From Parietaria judaica (taxonomy: Eukaryota; Streptophyta; Magnoliopsida; Rosales; Urticaceae), in NCBI GenBank assembly GCA_954871525.1, contig OX940868.1, positions 26,469,056 to 26,533,055 of the forward strand: 64,000 nt of DNA. The letters run 5' to 3'. The notes below the pieces were generated by a model. The model was given only the letters and a program-made list of their open reading frames with translations. It ran no database searches and had not been told where the DNA came from. Below are positions 47,342-59,911 of the stretch, piece by piece. Each line of letters opens with the position of its first letter. Position 1 is the first letter of the stretch. The translations under genes were made by a program, and so were the position numbers.

Positions 47342-49440
47342 CTACGGGCCCATGGACTGATTCAATCTCGTCAGCTGGGCCGGGCCGGCCCAACCCCAGT
47401 CGTTCATATTCTCCGCGAGGTAGTCGTACGACGACCCGAGCCCGTACCCGAGCGGCCCGTTCGTCGAGTCATAAGCACTTTCAACGGCTACTTTCGCGCT
47501 GACCTTGGCTCTTCCCTTGACGAATCGTTTTCCATGATCGGTTGGCGGGAACTCCGCTGAGAGCTTTCCCATCTGCTTCTGCAGATCGGCGACGGAGTCG
47601 TGCGTTGCGATCTTCCCCTTCGCGCTTCTCTTGCCGTCGACGAGCTTCAGTTCGAGCCGGTAAAGTGCGCACGCTTCGCATTTGTTGATCTCGTACTCGT
47701 AGAGGTGCCACTCGATGTGGTTAAGTGGCTGTGGATCCATGTAGTAGGACCGCTTCAGGCCTCTGAACTCGCTCATCACTTGCTTCCTCGACTCGTGCCA
47801 TCCGCGGCCGCTGTAATCCGGTAAGGATCGTTGCTTTCGGTTGCCGCTCTCGAACGCACGGCGAGGCTTGTCAAAGAAGAGCCACTCCCTGATCGTTTCG
47901 CCTTCCAGAACCGAAAGATCGAAGAGGTCTGCAATGTAAAAGCAAATCATATGAATATTTTCTGATACTGCTATAATAGTAACAGAATAATGTTTTAAAA
48001 AATAATTAACTAAGATTTGATGAAAAAGAATAGAATTCAAGTAATTGGGAAAATGGATTAACCGTAAAACGGTTGTGAAAGCGGATTGATTATCCGGTAC
48101 AGATTTAAGCCAAACCGGTAAATACCTCATTTTTTCAGGATTTTAAGATGAGAAATATCTTAACACAACCATATTTCGAAGAGATGATTATCATACATTA
48201 TTGAGATTATCAACCTGACTTGGCTGAACTTTGACCGAAAATTGGAAAAAATAACTGAAACTAAACAGATAACCGGTAATCGAACAACTCGAATCGATTA
48301 AAACGACTATCAAAACCAAAATTAAAACATGTTCAATAAGAGCTTACCTGGTGCATTCCAGGGAGATTTGGCTGTGGCGGCTCCTTCGCACTCTGGGATC
48401 CCGACATCCTTCCCCTGCGCCCTCGCACTGAGAGCAGCGAAGAGAAGCCCATCCTTGAGCCCAATGCCACCCGGGCGTAGAACGGGGCCCACGCCAGGCG
48501 GGCCCTCATTGAGGGCCAGAGCGGCGTGAAAACTACTGCAGTAGTCCCGGCACCACTCGAAGCCGTGGGCGGGCCGCGGGCAGTCCCAGAGCGCACACTT
48601 GGGGCCCAAGAAGGCCGAGGGCGGAGGGCATATGCTCGGCAGGTAGCTTGAGACGTGATCATCTTGACCATTGAAGTTGTCAGTGTAGAACTGGTGGTCC
48701 AGATCTTGATGGATCGCGGCGAAATGGTGGAAGTCTAAATGGGCTCCTCCTCCGTCCATGTTGGTTATGCAGATTTTGGAGGCCGGGTTTTTGCAATCGA
48801 GCAGCGGCAAACTGTGCTCCTGTTGAATTTGATTCATGTCAAACCCCTGAAACAAATGAGAATTAAAATTGATCGCTTATCAAGACTGTAATTATCGGAT
48901 GTCTCAGTTTGCCCCGGAACATTCCAATCGGAAAAAGAACTCGAAAACTACCATAGATAAGCGGGAAAACGTACATCGTGAAAGACCAAGGCTTCTCCCA
49001 CTTGGAAGTTCTGATCAGCGGGCTCAGGCTTCGGGGCAGCTAAAGGACTCGTTGCATCGTCTTCCTCCTCGCAAAGCTGCAAGAGCCTGCATATGTCCGA
49101 CGAGAACGAGCCAGGACTATTACCCTGCTCCAACAAAAAAAGAGCGATTATCGACCTCGTCCCCTATGCACGGAAAAGGGGACATGAAACACATGGATAT
49201 ATTGCTAACTTGTTGCAGAGAAGAAGCCGGAGAGGGGTCGTTGAGCTCGGATTTCCACTCGCGGAGCATCTGATTGACCTGCTCTTCGAGGACGGCCATG
49301 TCGATGGTGCGGCTCTCCTTCCTGGCGAACTGCAGGTCCATGAACACGGCCTGCAGGTCGTCGACGCGGTTCTTGGCCTTGTCCTTGAACAGCTTGTGCG
49401 TCACCGACTTGCACTTACTCTTCGGACCCTTCTCCATCAT
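47342..49440 (-). CDS. VOZ1: VOZ transcription factor (vascular plant one zinc-finger), VOZ1-like
   Basis: complement(join(47342..47928, 48348..48846, 48975..49124, 49210..49440)), 488 aa, four exons in phase; Arabidopsis VOZ1 is of similar length. Exon 1 carries [19 protein letters not shown] and [18 protein letters not shown]. Exon 2 has [20 protein letters not shown]. Exon 3 contains the zinc-coordinating region CALWDCPRP...CRDYC and [18 protein letters not shown]. Exon 4 holds the NAC-subgroup-like DNA-binding part ([40 protein letters not shown]). Known role: DNA-binding dimers that act with phytochrome B in flowering and in stress responses. ATG 49440 is followed at once by a second ATG (MMEKG). 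Very secure assignment; VOZ1 versus VOZ2 is inferred. Confidence 0.95.
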
Positions 49441-51587
49441 AAACCTCTCTACTCAACTGAATTTCCACTATTACGATGATCAGACAGTGAAAGTGATCAA
49501 ATTCACATCTTTTCTAAGAGAGAAACATGAATTAGCCCATTTATCAACAGAAATGAGAAGCAGTATTGAAATTACCGGAAGCAGAAGCAGAGAGTGGAAG
49601 ATGGAGAAGCGAGAAATGGGTGGTAATGAAGATGAAGAGATAAAGAGTGAAAAAGAGATTCGATGAGAAAGAGGATGCTTGATGCTCCTCAAAGCTGTTT
49701 TGATGCCAAATTTCTGATCCTTAAAAAGTTTTTCTTTTTAATTTTAATTTGAGTGAGTAGCATGACTATGTTACAGTTAATGTGAGTTCTATAGCAGTGT
49801 GTGAAAGTAACGTCGACGCGCCAAAATATTAAATTACACTACTGACCTCACGTGCTCTAACTTCTAAGTACCATGCCTATCACATGACTTTCCCCCGTAA
49901 TCTCACGTCCCTCCTTTGGTGTCAGAAATAGAGTTCGGTTGAAGATGAAGTAATGTTTAACTCAAAAATAGTAAAATAATATATAAAATGGCACCGAACC
50001 AATAAAGATCGACCAGAAGCTCGAAGAATGAAATAGTTGAAAACAATCTCAACGAGTAATTTCCCTTGTCAAGTCTAACGATGTATTTGTGACACAAAAA
50101 AGAAAAGGATTATAGATGAAGATGCATGATAAACTTGTGAAAGAAAGAAAGGTAAAGAAGTGATAGGCCATAATAGAAAGCAAAGCGAAGGGCATGTTGA
50201 GTTGGGCAAGGAAGGTATAAAGAGCATTTTCCGGATTCCCTCTTTGCATTTGATGCCAAGACTATTATTCCAACTAGAATTCTTGCCATTCTATTTCTCC
50301 AAAAATCCTCACACAAAGGACATTCTTAAAATCAATTTATGAAAACGTGAAATCCATTTTTTAGCCAGCTCCGTGTAATGCCCCCTTAAACTTTATAATT
50401 TGTCACTCAAACTTTCAAAAGATCACACATTGTCTCGTGCACATTTTTAAAGTCACAGAAATAGCTAACGTAAGCGAAACACATTACATGCTAACATGTC
50501 AAAAGTATATTTATCAGTTATTTATCAAAATTGTTATTTGGAAAGAGTTAAGAGTAAAAGTCTAGTTGTTTCGGAAAAGTTAAGAGTAAAAGCCCCCTTA
50601 AACTAAAGAGACAATCAAATGGTGCATAAAAAGAAATAAAATAACAAATCATGAGCTACGAGTTTTGCGATTTTTATAGGGTTTTTAAAAAACTTAATTG
50701 AAATAATTTTGAAATATTAAAAATATGGAATTCTAGGATTTTAAAGGTGTTTAAATTATTTTGAGAATATTACGAGTTACCGACACAATTTTTTTTACGA
50801 GTTAGTCAACATTAAGATTAAGTTATGGTAAAATTTTACCGAAATAGTAAATTTATGGAATACCGTGGGATCACATTGAATCTAATGTGGGGTATGTACG
50901 GCTGCATTATTGGAAGAAAGAAAACTTACTAACGGAATTGAAGTCAAACGTCCTTGGTCTACTCTTGGTGTTGATGAGTTCTTCGCTCATAAGGATCCAA
51001 GTCAAGTGGAGCATCAGAGAATTTGAAAACCATATTCCGATGGTACTAAAGCTATCCAATCAAGCACAAAGAATCCCAGTTCCCATTCAAAACCATACAC
51101 CACAACCACTAGTCTTAATCTTTTAATCATACAGACACATCCTTTCCATTCTTTCTTGACATCTATCACCCCTTTATTCCTAAACACACATCAAATACTA
51201 CAGCAATAATAATTTAAAAAGATAAAGAGTTCTCTCTATTAAAAGAATATGTATATGAATGATTCTTCCGGAAACAACACGAGCAAGAACGATCCTGTTG
51301 CGAATTTAACGGTGAAGGACTAATATCGCACAAAATCACAATAGAAGAACCATTCACTGCCCTTTTTTTCTTTTTCAGATGTACCGTTCCTATGTATACC
51401 ACTCAAAAAAATAATTCATAGGTGAAGGAGTCGGCATAAGACGATATCGCTTGCTTCATTTTATTTCCGGTCTTGAATGTGTATTTCGTGTACAAGCGTG
51501 AGCCCAGATCAAAGATGAACTGAGGCCAAAAGAATTGACTTTTAAAATATATGATATGATTCATATCTCATGTACCCTTTTCAAAAA
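49441..51587. other. Promoter region of VOZ and intergenic sequence
   Basis: AT-rich with no convincing gene. The 50887-51126 frame has no domain. GAGTTAAGAGTAAAAG recurs near 50546 and 50580, and CCCCCTTAAACT near 50382 and 50594, a small diverged repeat. Confidence 0.55.
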
Positions 51588-53537
51588 TCAAGCAGGCTTA
51601 GCCAATTTTCCAGATTCCAGTGAAGCGTGCTTGAAATTGAAAAGCGAGCCAAGTCCCCTTCCCTTTGCGAGCTCCTCAATTTCTTCGAGTTTTCGCTTCA
51701 GGCTTTCAACTTCTCTTGACAATTCCTCATCTCTTTCCCTCATAGTCTAAATATGATTTAACATAAGTCAGCAGGAATATGACAAGTAGAACTTTTGTAA
51801 TATGGAGATTGTATAATTATTTGGATTTTCACAATCAAGAACCGGTAAACATAGAAAAAAAAAAAGTACTATAAATCAGCAATGTCATGTACCAATTGTC
51901 TATTGATCTTGTTGAGGTTTATTATTTATTAGTCCAATTATCATTTATTTTAATGTTTTACCTCTTCAATAATTACTCCTAATCTCCTACGTAGGAAGTT
52001 TGTGTTGAGGACAGAATCGTTCACGACGAGATTGCAGGAAAAAATTTCAGAGCCAGCTGAAGGTATGGGCTCCAAGAGAACCCAGTCACTCACGAGGAGA
52101 ATGTTCGAAAATATTCAGCTTATCTTTTCATTGGTTCTGCGTATATCGCATAGGCAAAAGAGAAAATACAAACCCTATCGGCAGAATCGTAAGAGGCTAA
52201 TAAAACGACAGAATTCTAAAAATGACTTAAAACTCAAATAGTGATTAAAAGAACCTACATGACATAAAATTAAAAACAATACTAGTGTGTTACGATACCT
52301 TTGTTGGCAAGTAATACCGACGAAAGGGCGCTTATTAATTTGTTGCAAAAAAAATTCTAGGATTCTAGGTTAACGGGTTTTAACTATATGATTTACATCC
52401 CTATGTATGTTCCGTAGCCTAATCATAAAAATGATAATTATCTGAGAATTCTTCTCTCTGCCTCTTCTCTTTTCTCTCTGCTATATCGGTTCTACCAGCT
52501 CTCATGGTAACAGAGCCCGTTACAATTAGGATCGATATGGCGAAGACTGCCATGAGTGCAATTTTTTCTACAAACCGATATCACCAGCAAAATATATTTT
52601 AAAAAAAGGAGCATCGGGACACCAAAAACGGCGTTTCTACTCACTAACACCGAAAATCTCAAGCAATAAGACTCGTAATGTCAAGTCAAGGCTGATCAGA
52701 TGAAAGAAAGAAAAAAACATACAGAACATAGAAGTGTCCAATTTTACAAGCCATATTACCTCGAATTCTTGCCTGCGAATTTCCTCCTTTCTGGCCTCGG
52801 ATCTGGCACTTCTTTGCACTTCAAAAACGACAGCAGCTCCTGCAACCTACGGAATATACCGATGTCAATAAAAGCGACGACAAAGACGACAACTACGTAG
52901 AGCCTATAAGAACATATTCTTCCCGATACTCATTCACTCACAAGATGTGATATCTGTGGAGATTTCAGATATAATAAACGACGAGAAAAGTAGCTAAGAA
53001 GAAGGGGCTACAGAAGAGAAAACTCACAGAGAAAACAAAGAATTCACCGATAAGATCTACAGCAGCTTGCACGGCCTTCTCCTCGTTCAGCGGGCGAATC
53101 TCGACGTCGGTGGCATGGCCGTAGATGCGCCTCTGCATCTGGGTGGTGATCAGATGGTTTTTCTGATTCGAAAGCAAACCACATTGCAAAAAAGCACTCG
53201 TCAGTTGATTTCATAATTGGTATTATCTCGTGAAGCAGATCACCATTTTCAACAGGAAATGGCGACTCAGAGCTGAAATTTAAATATCTTTTCCATTTCC
53301 GATTGGGATTTCAACCAAAAACAAGCACGGAAATGAAGTCTTCGATCGGGATTCGATTCTTTCAATTCGAATGTCGTACCAAATTGAGAATGAAAAGAGG
53401 AAAAGTACCTGGGCGATGTTGATGATGAAGTTACGGAATTTGGGATGCAAACCAGCTTGGTGCTTGAGGCGACTCGCCAGCGGCTTGCTGAGAGTCTTGA
53501 GAGCCAAAGTGCCGAGCTTCAGAAGCGGAAGAACCAT
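51588..53537 (-). CDS. OPA3-like mitochondrial protein
   Basis: complement(join(51588..51746, 52760..52846, 53028..53162, 53409..53537)), 169 aa, all phases 0. Exon 1: MVLPLLKLGTLALKTLSKP and HQAGLHPKFRNFIINIAQ, an N-terminal targeting or membrane segment. Exon 2: MQRRIYGHATDVEIRPLNEEKAVQ, and ends with hydrophobic DLIGEFFVFS. Exon 3: VAGAAVVFEVQRSARSEARKEE. Exon 4: a coiled-coil (REVESLKRKLEEIEEL) and a GLGSLFNFKHA tail. This matches plant OPA3-like proteins along the whole length. In animals OPA3 is a mitochondrial membrane protein affecting organelle shape; plant function is little known. The last intron is long (1,013 bp) and holds a retrotransposon remnant. Confidence 0.94.
52430..52560 (+). 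mobile_element. Copia-like retrotransposon remnant (LTR end, primer-binding site) in the OPA3-like intron
   Basis: A CT-rich stretch ends TACCAGCTCTCA and is followed by TGGTAACAGAGCC, one base from the TGGTATCAGAGC primer-binding site (initiator tRNA-Met) typical of plant Copia elements just after the 5' LTR. An ATGGCGAAG start-like word follows at about 52537. No longer frame survives and the LTR start is not found. Confidence 0.45.
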
Positions 53538-53584
53538 TCTGTTTCAGGTTTGGGGCTGGTTCAGGAGGAGGAAGATGAAGAGAT

Positions 53585-53636
53585 CATGGTGATGGTGATG
53601 GTGATGGTGATGGTGATGGTGATGGTGATGGTGATG
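53585..53636. repeat. (GATGGT)n hexanucleotide microsatellite
   Basis: About eight units of GATGGT lie some 50 bp upstream of the OPA3-like start codon, probably in its 5' leader or core promoter. The Met-Val repeat it encodes on the plus strand is an artefact. Confidence 0.85.
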
Positions 53637-53639
53637 TGG

Positions 53640-55308
53640 TGAGAGGGAGAATCAGATCCTTGGAGGAGAAGCAACAATGCGCGAAGAGGTCAAAGACGAT
53701 TCATGTCATGGGTTTTGGGGTTTCATTGCTTCATATGCTTTCCCATTGCCTGACTTTGACTTCCATTTTCTCTTTTTGCCTTTTTTTTTTTTTTTTGGCA
53801 AAAGCAGACCAAAAATAAATAAATAAATATAAAACTCTCCAATCACGCGCGTGGAAATTCCGTTTACAATTTTTTGCAAATGTGGGATCGTTAGTAATCC
53901 AACGAGATGGTGTCGGAATATATTCAAACAGACGTTTTCGGAGGCGAAATGGTAGACGAGATAGAGACTCGAGCCGTTACTAAACTAGAGTTGTGATCCC
54001 GAGCCCCGACTAGAAGAGAAGCGATGAGAATGATTTTGTTGATGCATCATAGAGCCCGGGAAAAGTTGAATCCCTCCAAAGAGTAATAGAACCGGTTAGA
54101 TTCATATTCCATCGATTGATTTAACGAAGATTTCTCATTATTTTCGCTTTCGAGATGAGAATACCACGAAAAACTCAACAAGATCGTGAATTTGATTGGG
54201 CACACAACCATGCGCCTATAATTATCTCACATGCGTTTCAATCTTGATAGAAAAATATTTACTTGACACTATCAATATATATATTTGCAGGGTCGTGCCT
54301 AAGATTTTGGGGGCCCTAGGCGAGGAGAATTTTGGGGGGCCCCTACCGTTACTGCAAAAATTAATTTTGATACAAAAGTATATACAATATATATATAATA
54401 AATAAACTCTCATTCTAATAAGACGGTTCTAGCATTTTTAGAAGAAAAAAAAAATGCTAATCAACTCTGCATAATAGAGTTTCTATTGAATGAGGATTAG
54501 GTATGGGCCCATTTATTAAAGTTAAATAATATGAATTAATTTTTTTTGGGCCCCTAAATTGAATTTAAGTAATATTAATTAAATTTTTTAGGGCCCTAAA
54601 TTTAATTTAAGTAATATTAATATTATTAATTAATTTAAAAGAGTCTAGTTTTTTTATTAAAAAAATATGTGATATTGGGGCCCTTAAATTTGATATTTGG
54701 GGCCCTCTAAATTTAATTTAAAAGACTCTAGATTTTCTTTAAAAAAAATTATGTGATATTGGGGCCCTTAAATTTGATTTTTTGGGCCCTTAAATTTGAG
54801 ATTTTTTTTTTTTTTTTACTAAAGGCACGCGCCTACTCTGCCTCCCCTCATGCACGACTCCTGTATATTTGCCTACTAAATGCGTTTCATTTCAAACCTG
54901 ACCAACCAATATATATACATGAACACATCAACTATCAATAGAATTCAAGCAATACACTAAAACGACATCAAGTCATCAACAACGCAAGTTAAATGTGGCA
55001 ATACAAAATCAATTTCATTATAAACAACAAAGAGACGACTACAAGAAGTAAATGTCGATTGTCGAATAACAGAGTTCATTTATTTCATGCATATACTTTT
55101 ATGTATTTAAATAGATTTTTAATTTGTCACAAAAGTACAAGACGAGCATGGAAACAAAGCAAGAAAATCTTTGTAATTGTCATCGGTTCGTGTATTCCCA
55201 TATAATCTCACTCGTTTTCTTCGCCCGGACAACTCCTTTTAAAGTTTGGCAACGCTTTTTGTTACACTTCTCAACCTCACTAACAGCTTAATCTCCCTAT
55301 ACTGTCCA
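53640..55308. other. Intergenic between divergent OPA3-like and Kelch genes, largely repeat
   Basis: The left part is promoter of the minus-strand gene. From about 54288 the sequence is repetitive (see the GGGCCC array). No coding frame is supported; small frames near 54753 and 54993 lack features. Confidence 0.6.
54288..54810. repeat. GGGCCC-containing tandem array, transposon-like start
   Basis: It starts with GGGTCGTGCCTAAG, CCCTAGGCGAGG and GGGGGGCCCC. Then units containing GGGGCCCT.TAAATTTRATTT with AAAAGASTCTAG and TATGTGATATT words repeat about six times between 54545 and 54805. The head is typical of a common dispersed plant repeat; the tail array is a local expansion. Confidence 0.65.
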
Positions 55309-56959
55309 ATGGGCTCGCTTCCTTCTCCGCCTAGGCCTCGGGTTCCGATCACCCCAGCAACCCGGAATCAGATCGTGTACTGTGCGTTTCGGGTCAAAGA
55401 ACCAGTCCCGGGGATGCCTGTATCTATTCGGATACACGCCTACAATCCGTTGAACAACGCATGGAGCTTCGTGACTTCAATTCCTTTTCTTATGGAGAAC
55501 CATGGCCTAAAAGATTTCGCAATGGTCTCTCTCGGTCAATCGATCTACATAATCGGAGGTAGATCGTTCGAACAGCAAATTGGTCAGCCTAACAACCCCG
55601 TCAATGAACTTGACGCTCAGGTCCTCGCCTCGGTGCACCGTTACGATGTGTTGCCCGGGAATTGGTCAATCTGCGCCCCGTTGACGATCCCTAGGTAGTA
55701 TTTGACTCCTATTTATTTAAGATCTTTAACATATTGGTGAGAGGGTAGGTGAAGTTGAACTTATTTATAATGATTTTCACTATTACAAATTATGGATTAC
55801 ACCACGGAGTTTACATTACGGATGGAAAAAACTATTGTTTAAACGCGTTAAAATCCAAGATTTGTGGTACACAGTCATTTAAAATCAAAACACGGAAGTT
55901 TAAACTACGGTTTGGCGGAAACTGTCGTTTAAAGATCTGTGTTTTCAACTTTATAAAAAAATAAATAATAAACACTGACATTTGAAAGACGGATTGGCCG
56001 AAACCGTGTTTTGAAGCTCATCTCGCCGCAACAAGATATGGTTCAAACTTTAAACGATGGTTTTGGCCAAACCGTCGTTTAAACATCCTTGTTTTTTACA
56101 TTTTCGACTTAATCTCTCATTTAATTCTCCTTCAATATTTTTTTTTTTCTTCACAAGATTGAAGTGTCGACATCGTTGCTTAGTTGATTTTAGATAGAAA
56201 CGGATAACTGAGCAAGACTCGTAGTTTACATATGATTAATACTAATATTAATCCAACAATAGGTACGACTTTGCATGCACGGTGTGTGAGGGCAAGATCT
56301 ACGTCGCGGGAGGAAAGTCAACCCCGGCAAGCCCTACGGGTCTCGCGTCGACGGAGTCGTACGACCCCGTACTTGACACATGGACACTGCTGCCCAGCAT
56401 GAGCACATGCCGGTACAAATGCGTGGGGGTAACTTGGAAAGGGAAGATCCACGTGGTGGGCGGGTTTGCCCTCCGGGTCGGGTCCGACGCAAAGCCCTTG
56501 AACTTCACGCCGGAGCGGAGCTCAGCAGAAGTGTTTGACACGCACACGGGCGCATGGAGGCTTGTGTCGGGCATGTGGCAGCTTGACGTCCCCCCGAACC
56601 AGATCGTGGCGGTCGACGGGCAGCTGCTGAGCTCCGGTGACTGCCTGAAAGTGTGGAAAGGGCAGATAGAATCGTACGACGGGGACCAAAACATATGGAA
56701 CGAAGTCGAGGGGTCCGGGCTTTGCGATCTTGACGGTACAGGCTTGGCCCAACAGCTGTACCTAACAATCGCGCCCATAGGCGCGTATCTCTACTTCCTC
56801 GCAGGCTACCAAGTCGGCGGTGAAACGCCGAGGACAAAGTCGATTGTACACAGGTTCGACACGTCAGCTACCGGCAATGCGTGGGTGAGCTTCGAGCCGG
56901 TGGAAGAGGACGGAGAAAGGTTGTTCTGCAGCCACTGTTGCGTTGCTCAAATCTCTTAG
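55309..56959 (+). CDS. Kelch-repeat beta-propeller protein
   Basis: CDS is join(55309..55694, 56263..56959), 360 aa; the intron splits the Arg codon of TIPR|YDFACT in phase 2. ATG 55309 was chosen over an in-frame ATG 63 bp upstream because MGSLPSPPRPR follows a CT-rich leader; the longer start is possible. Kelch units are seen as IYIIGGRSF, KIYVAGGKSTPAS with YDPVLDTWTLLPSM, KIHVVGGF with FDTHTGAWRLVSGMW, LKVWKGQIESYDGDQNIWNEV, and LYFLAGYQVGG. The GG doublets and downstream Tyr/Trp are the blade hallmarks. No F-box is evident at the N-terminus. Its role is probably protein binding; partners unknown. Confidence 0.88.
55770..56095. repeat. Transposon-like repeats inside the Kelch gene intron
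   Basis: The words TTTAAACTACGGTTTGGCGG, AAACTGTCGTTTAAAG, ACGGATTGGCCGAAACCGTG and TTTTGGCCAAACCGTCGTTT are direct and inverted variants of one motif repeated at about 30- to 70-bp spacing. Subterminal arrays of this kind are typical of CACTA or other DNA transposon derivatives. No TIR pair or TSD was resolved. Confidence 0.6.
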
Positions 56960-59101
56960 AATTTTGATTTTTTTCCACTTTTATTTAATTTTTGAAACGG
57001 TTGGACATTGCCTTTGATCGCTAAAAGATTAGAATTATTAATTACCAAACTATTCGGAATTAGCTCGATATGGAGCTGATCAAATAATAAACGGTGAATT
57101 GATTATGATATTATCGGTAGTAATATATGATGATACGGTGTATTTGTAATATTCACAGTATGATTCGAATATCGCGAATATCGGACGATTTTCGCTCGAA
57201 AAATCGTTGAAATGGCATTCTCGATAACTTTTCTCCCTTAATCGTTGTCGTTTTATACTTATCACGATTTTTCAATTCGAAAAGCAAGCTACTTCTCTCA
57301 AACTTATCAAGTGTATTTTCTCGATAAGTCAACCCTGATATAATTTTTTTTGCGGCAGAAGTTCCAACTTCTTTTAATTTTGAAATTTAAAGGTATCTTA
57401 GGTTTTTTTTTAGTGGATCTTTAGTGTTTTGAAGTTAAAATGTTGTATATGTATGAATCGTGTCAATTTTTCATATTTTTATTCTATATTTGTAATATTT
57501 ACTTAGAAAGTTATTAGGTTGAATGAAAATTAAACTTTGAGTTTCATATTAGTTTAGTTGTACATTTTACGTTTTGAATCGAATGTTGTAGTTGAAATTG
57601 ATATTTTTAGGTATATGATGGAATATATATGAACTAAGATGGTTTGTGTGATTTTTGTTGAATTTTTTTTTGCAGATTTGGGTTATATTTTAGGGTTTAT
57701 GCGAATTGTTTCTAATTGCGATAAAAGTACCAATTTTTTGAAAATAGTGAATTTGAGATATACTTTAAAGTTTTTTTTTTATGTAATTTCATTTTGTAAC
57801 ACTGTATATAATTAGGAAACTGTTAGTTTGACATAATTATTTTTGTAATTTGAGGTTTTTCTGAATTATGGTCTTATTGTGGTAAAAGTACATATTTTTT
57901 TGGAAATTGGTTAAGTTAAACTAGTAGTAGAATTTTTTATATAAAATCATTTTATAACATTGTATGTAAATTATAAAATGTGAGGTTGACATTTTCTTTT
58001 TAATTTGACGTTTTCCCGAATTGCAACTTTATTTCAGCAAAAATATATGTTTTTTGGAAGGAAATTGATTAAATTGAGCTATTTCTTTGTGTTTTTTATG
58101 TAACTTTATTTCGAAACATTGTATATAGTTTTGAAACTGTGATTCTGACATAATTTGTTTTGTAATTTGACGTTTTTCAATTATTGCAAAAAAGTACATT
58201 TAGTAGTTTATGTTATGAAAATATATTATGTATAAAAATATGTACGAAAATATTTTATAAGTTTTCCATCGATAAATCTATCGATAACCGATTAATCCAT
58301 CGATAAGTTCGATAAGTTTCGATAACGGCAAACGATAAATTTTATAGGTTTTCCATCGATAAATCCATCGATAATGGCAAACGATTTATCGGCAAAAAAC
58401 GGCATTCAAATCCTTGATTCACACTGTAATTATCATAAAATTGCATCTTAATATTGAAATATATATTGACAATAAAAAGAAAGTAACATATTAGTTTCTA
58501 AATATATTTATGTCTTTGTTTTTCACTTGACTTATTTAAACTTATTTAACAATTACATTATTTATATCAACAATCGAATTAATCTTAACTGCTGATTATC
58601 TCCTTAATGATTTTGAGCCTTACTTCAAAGAGAGAATTACATACAAAAAATAGAAGAAGAAAAATTATATACTCTGTATGCAACAAAGCCTCAAAACTGT
58701 AATATTCCAAGAGAAAATTCACTAACTACCTTCACGTATACTTTTAAAATATATAAAGGTACATCACAATTCACAAGAGGGTAAAAGTCTAGTTAATATG
58801 GAAAATATAACTATAATTTTAATAACTCTCCCATATAATTCACTAACTGCATCCAAAAATCTATCAATAAGTTTTTTTGTTTTTTCAAGGATCTATGAAT
58901 AAGATTTATTTCTCCACTGAGTCCCTTTTTCTCCGCACCCGGATCAGTACGGCTCTAGCCTAGAGCCTCTAGGTTTAGGTAAATGGTTTTTTTAAGTTTT
59001 TTGAATAAACAGGGTAAACTGAACTTTATAAAAATTCCGGACTCGAATCGGTCTAGGTCATTTTTTTTTTATAATATCTAATCCAAGTTTGACTTTTACT
59101 A
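56960..59101. repeat. Repeat-rich intergenic region with an about 157-bp tandem array
   Basis: From about 57690 to 58200 a diverged unit of about 155-160 bp is repeated roughly three and a half times; anchor words such as GATAAAAGTAC, GGTAAAAGTAC, GCAAAAATAT and AAAAAAGTAC, each followed by TTTTTTG.AAAT, fall near 57719, 57882, 58035 and 58182. Flanks near 57100-57260 and 58255-58400 are rich in TATCGATAA and CGATAAATC words, as in some hAT non-autonomous elements, so the whole 57.1-58.4 kb stretch may be one element. No gene. Confidence 0.5.
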
Positions 59102-59109
59102 ATATTTAC

Positions 59110-59911
59110 TAGGGCTGAAACCGAAATCGGAAACTGGGAATTTGACTATTTTTTGTCCCTGTCCCAGAAAATCCGGGACACAGTTTTTGGTTCTGGTTCT
59201 GAAAAGTCGTTGTTTTTTATTTAAATCAGAACCGGAACAGGGACACCGCTCGATTTTTTTAGGACCAAAAATCGGAATGAAAACCGGGACAAATCCGGGA
59301 CAAAAATCCAAGACAAAAACATGAAAATTACCAAATCCGAGTAAATCCACAATGTAAAATACCAAATCCAATTAAATCCAAAATGTGAAATACCAAATCC
59401 GGGTCAAAAGAAAAATACAAAATAAACAAATGCAAGATCCGAGTTCACGTCGTGAACTTTACAATACCAAATTCAGATTTGGTGCAAAAAATCGAGTCTA
59501 AATTGCTAAATATTAAATACCGAGTACAAACAAATTATTATTTGTTATAACAAAACGACATATAAGAAATGACATGTTAAATAAAATACCGTGTAATGGC
59601 TGAAAAATAAATGACATGTTAAAATAATGGGGTGAAAAAATAAAATAATGGATGAAAAACATAATAGTAAACGACTTATAAGAAATGACATGCTAAAAAA
59701 CGACAAACTTATAAAAAAACGACATAAAACCGGAACCGGGACAAGAAAACTGGGAATTTCATATTTTGAATTGCTTTTGGTTTTTGTTTTTCAAATCGGA
59801 ACCGGAACGTCCCTTTTTAGGTTATACTAAAAAGAAAAAACTGATTTTTTGCCAAAAACGATCCGGTACCGGGACCCGAACCGGGGACCGAGTACAAAAT
59901 TTTCACCCCTA
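59110..59911. mobile_element. Non-autonomous hAT-like element, 802 bp
   Basis: The left end reads TAGGGCTGAAACCG; the reverse complement of the right end reads TAGGGGTGAAAATT. Flanks are ATATTTAC (59102-59109) and TTATTTAC (59912-59919), an 8-bp target duplication with one mismatch, the size used by hAT elements. Both subterminal regions are rich in AACCGGGAC and its complement. No transposase is encoded. Confidence 0.8.
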
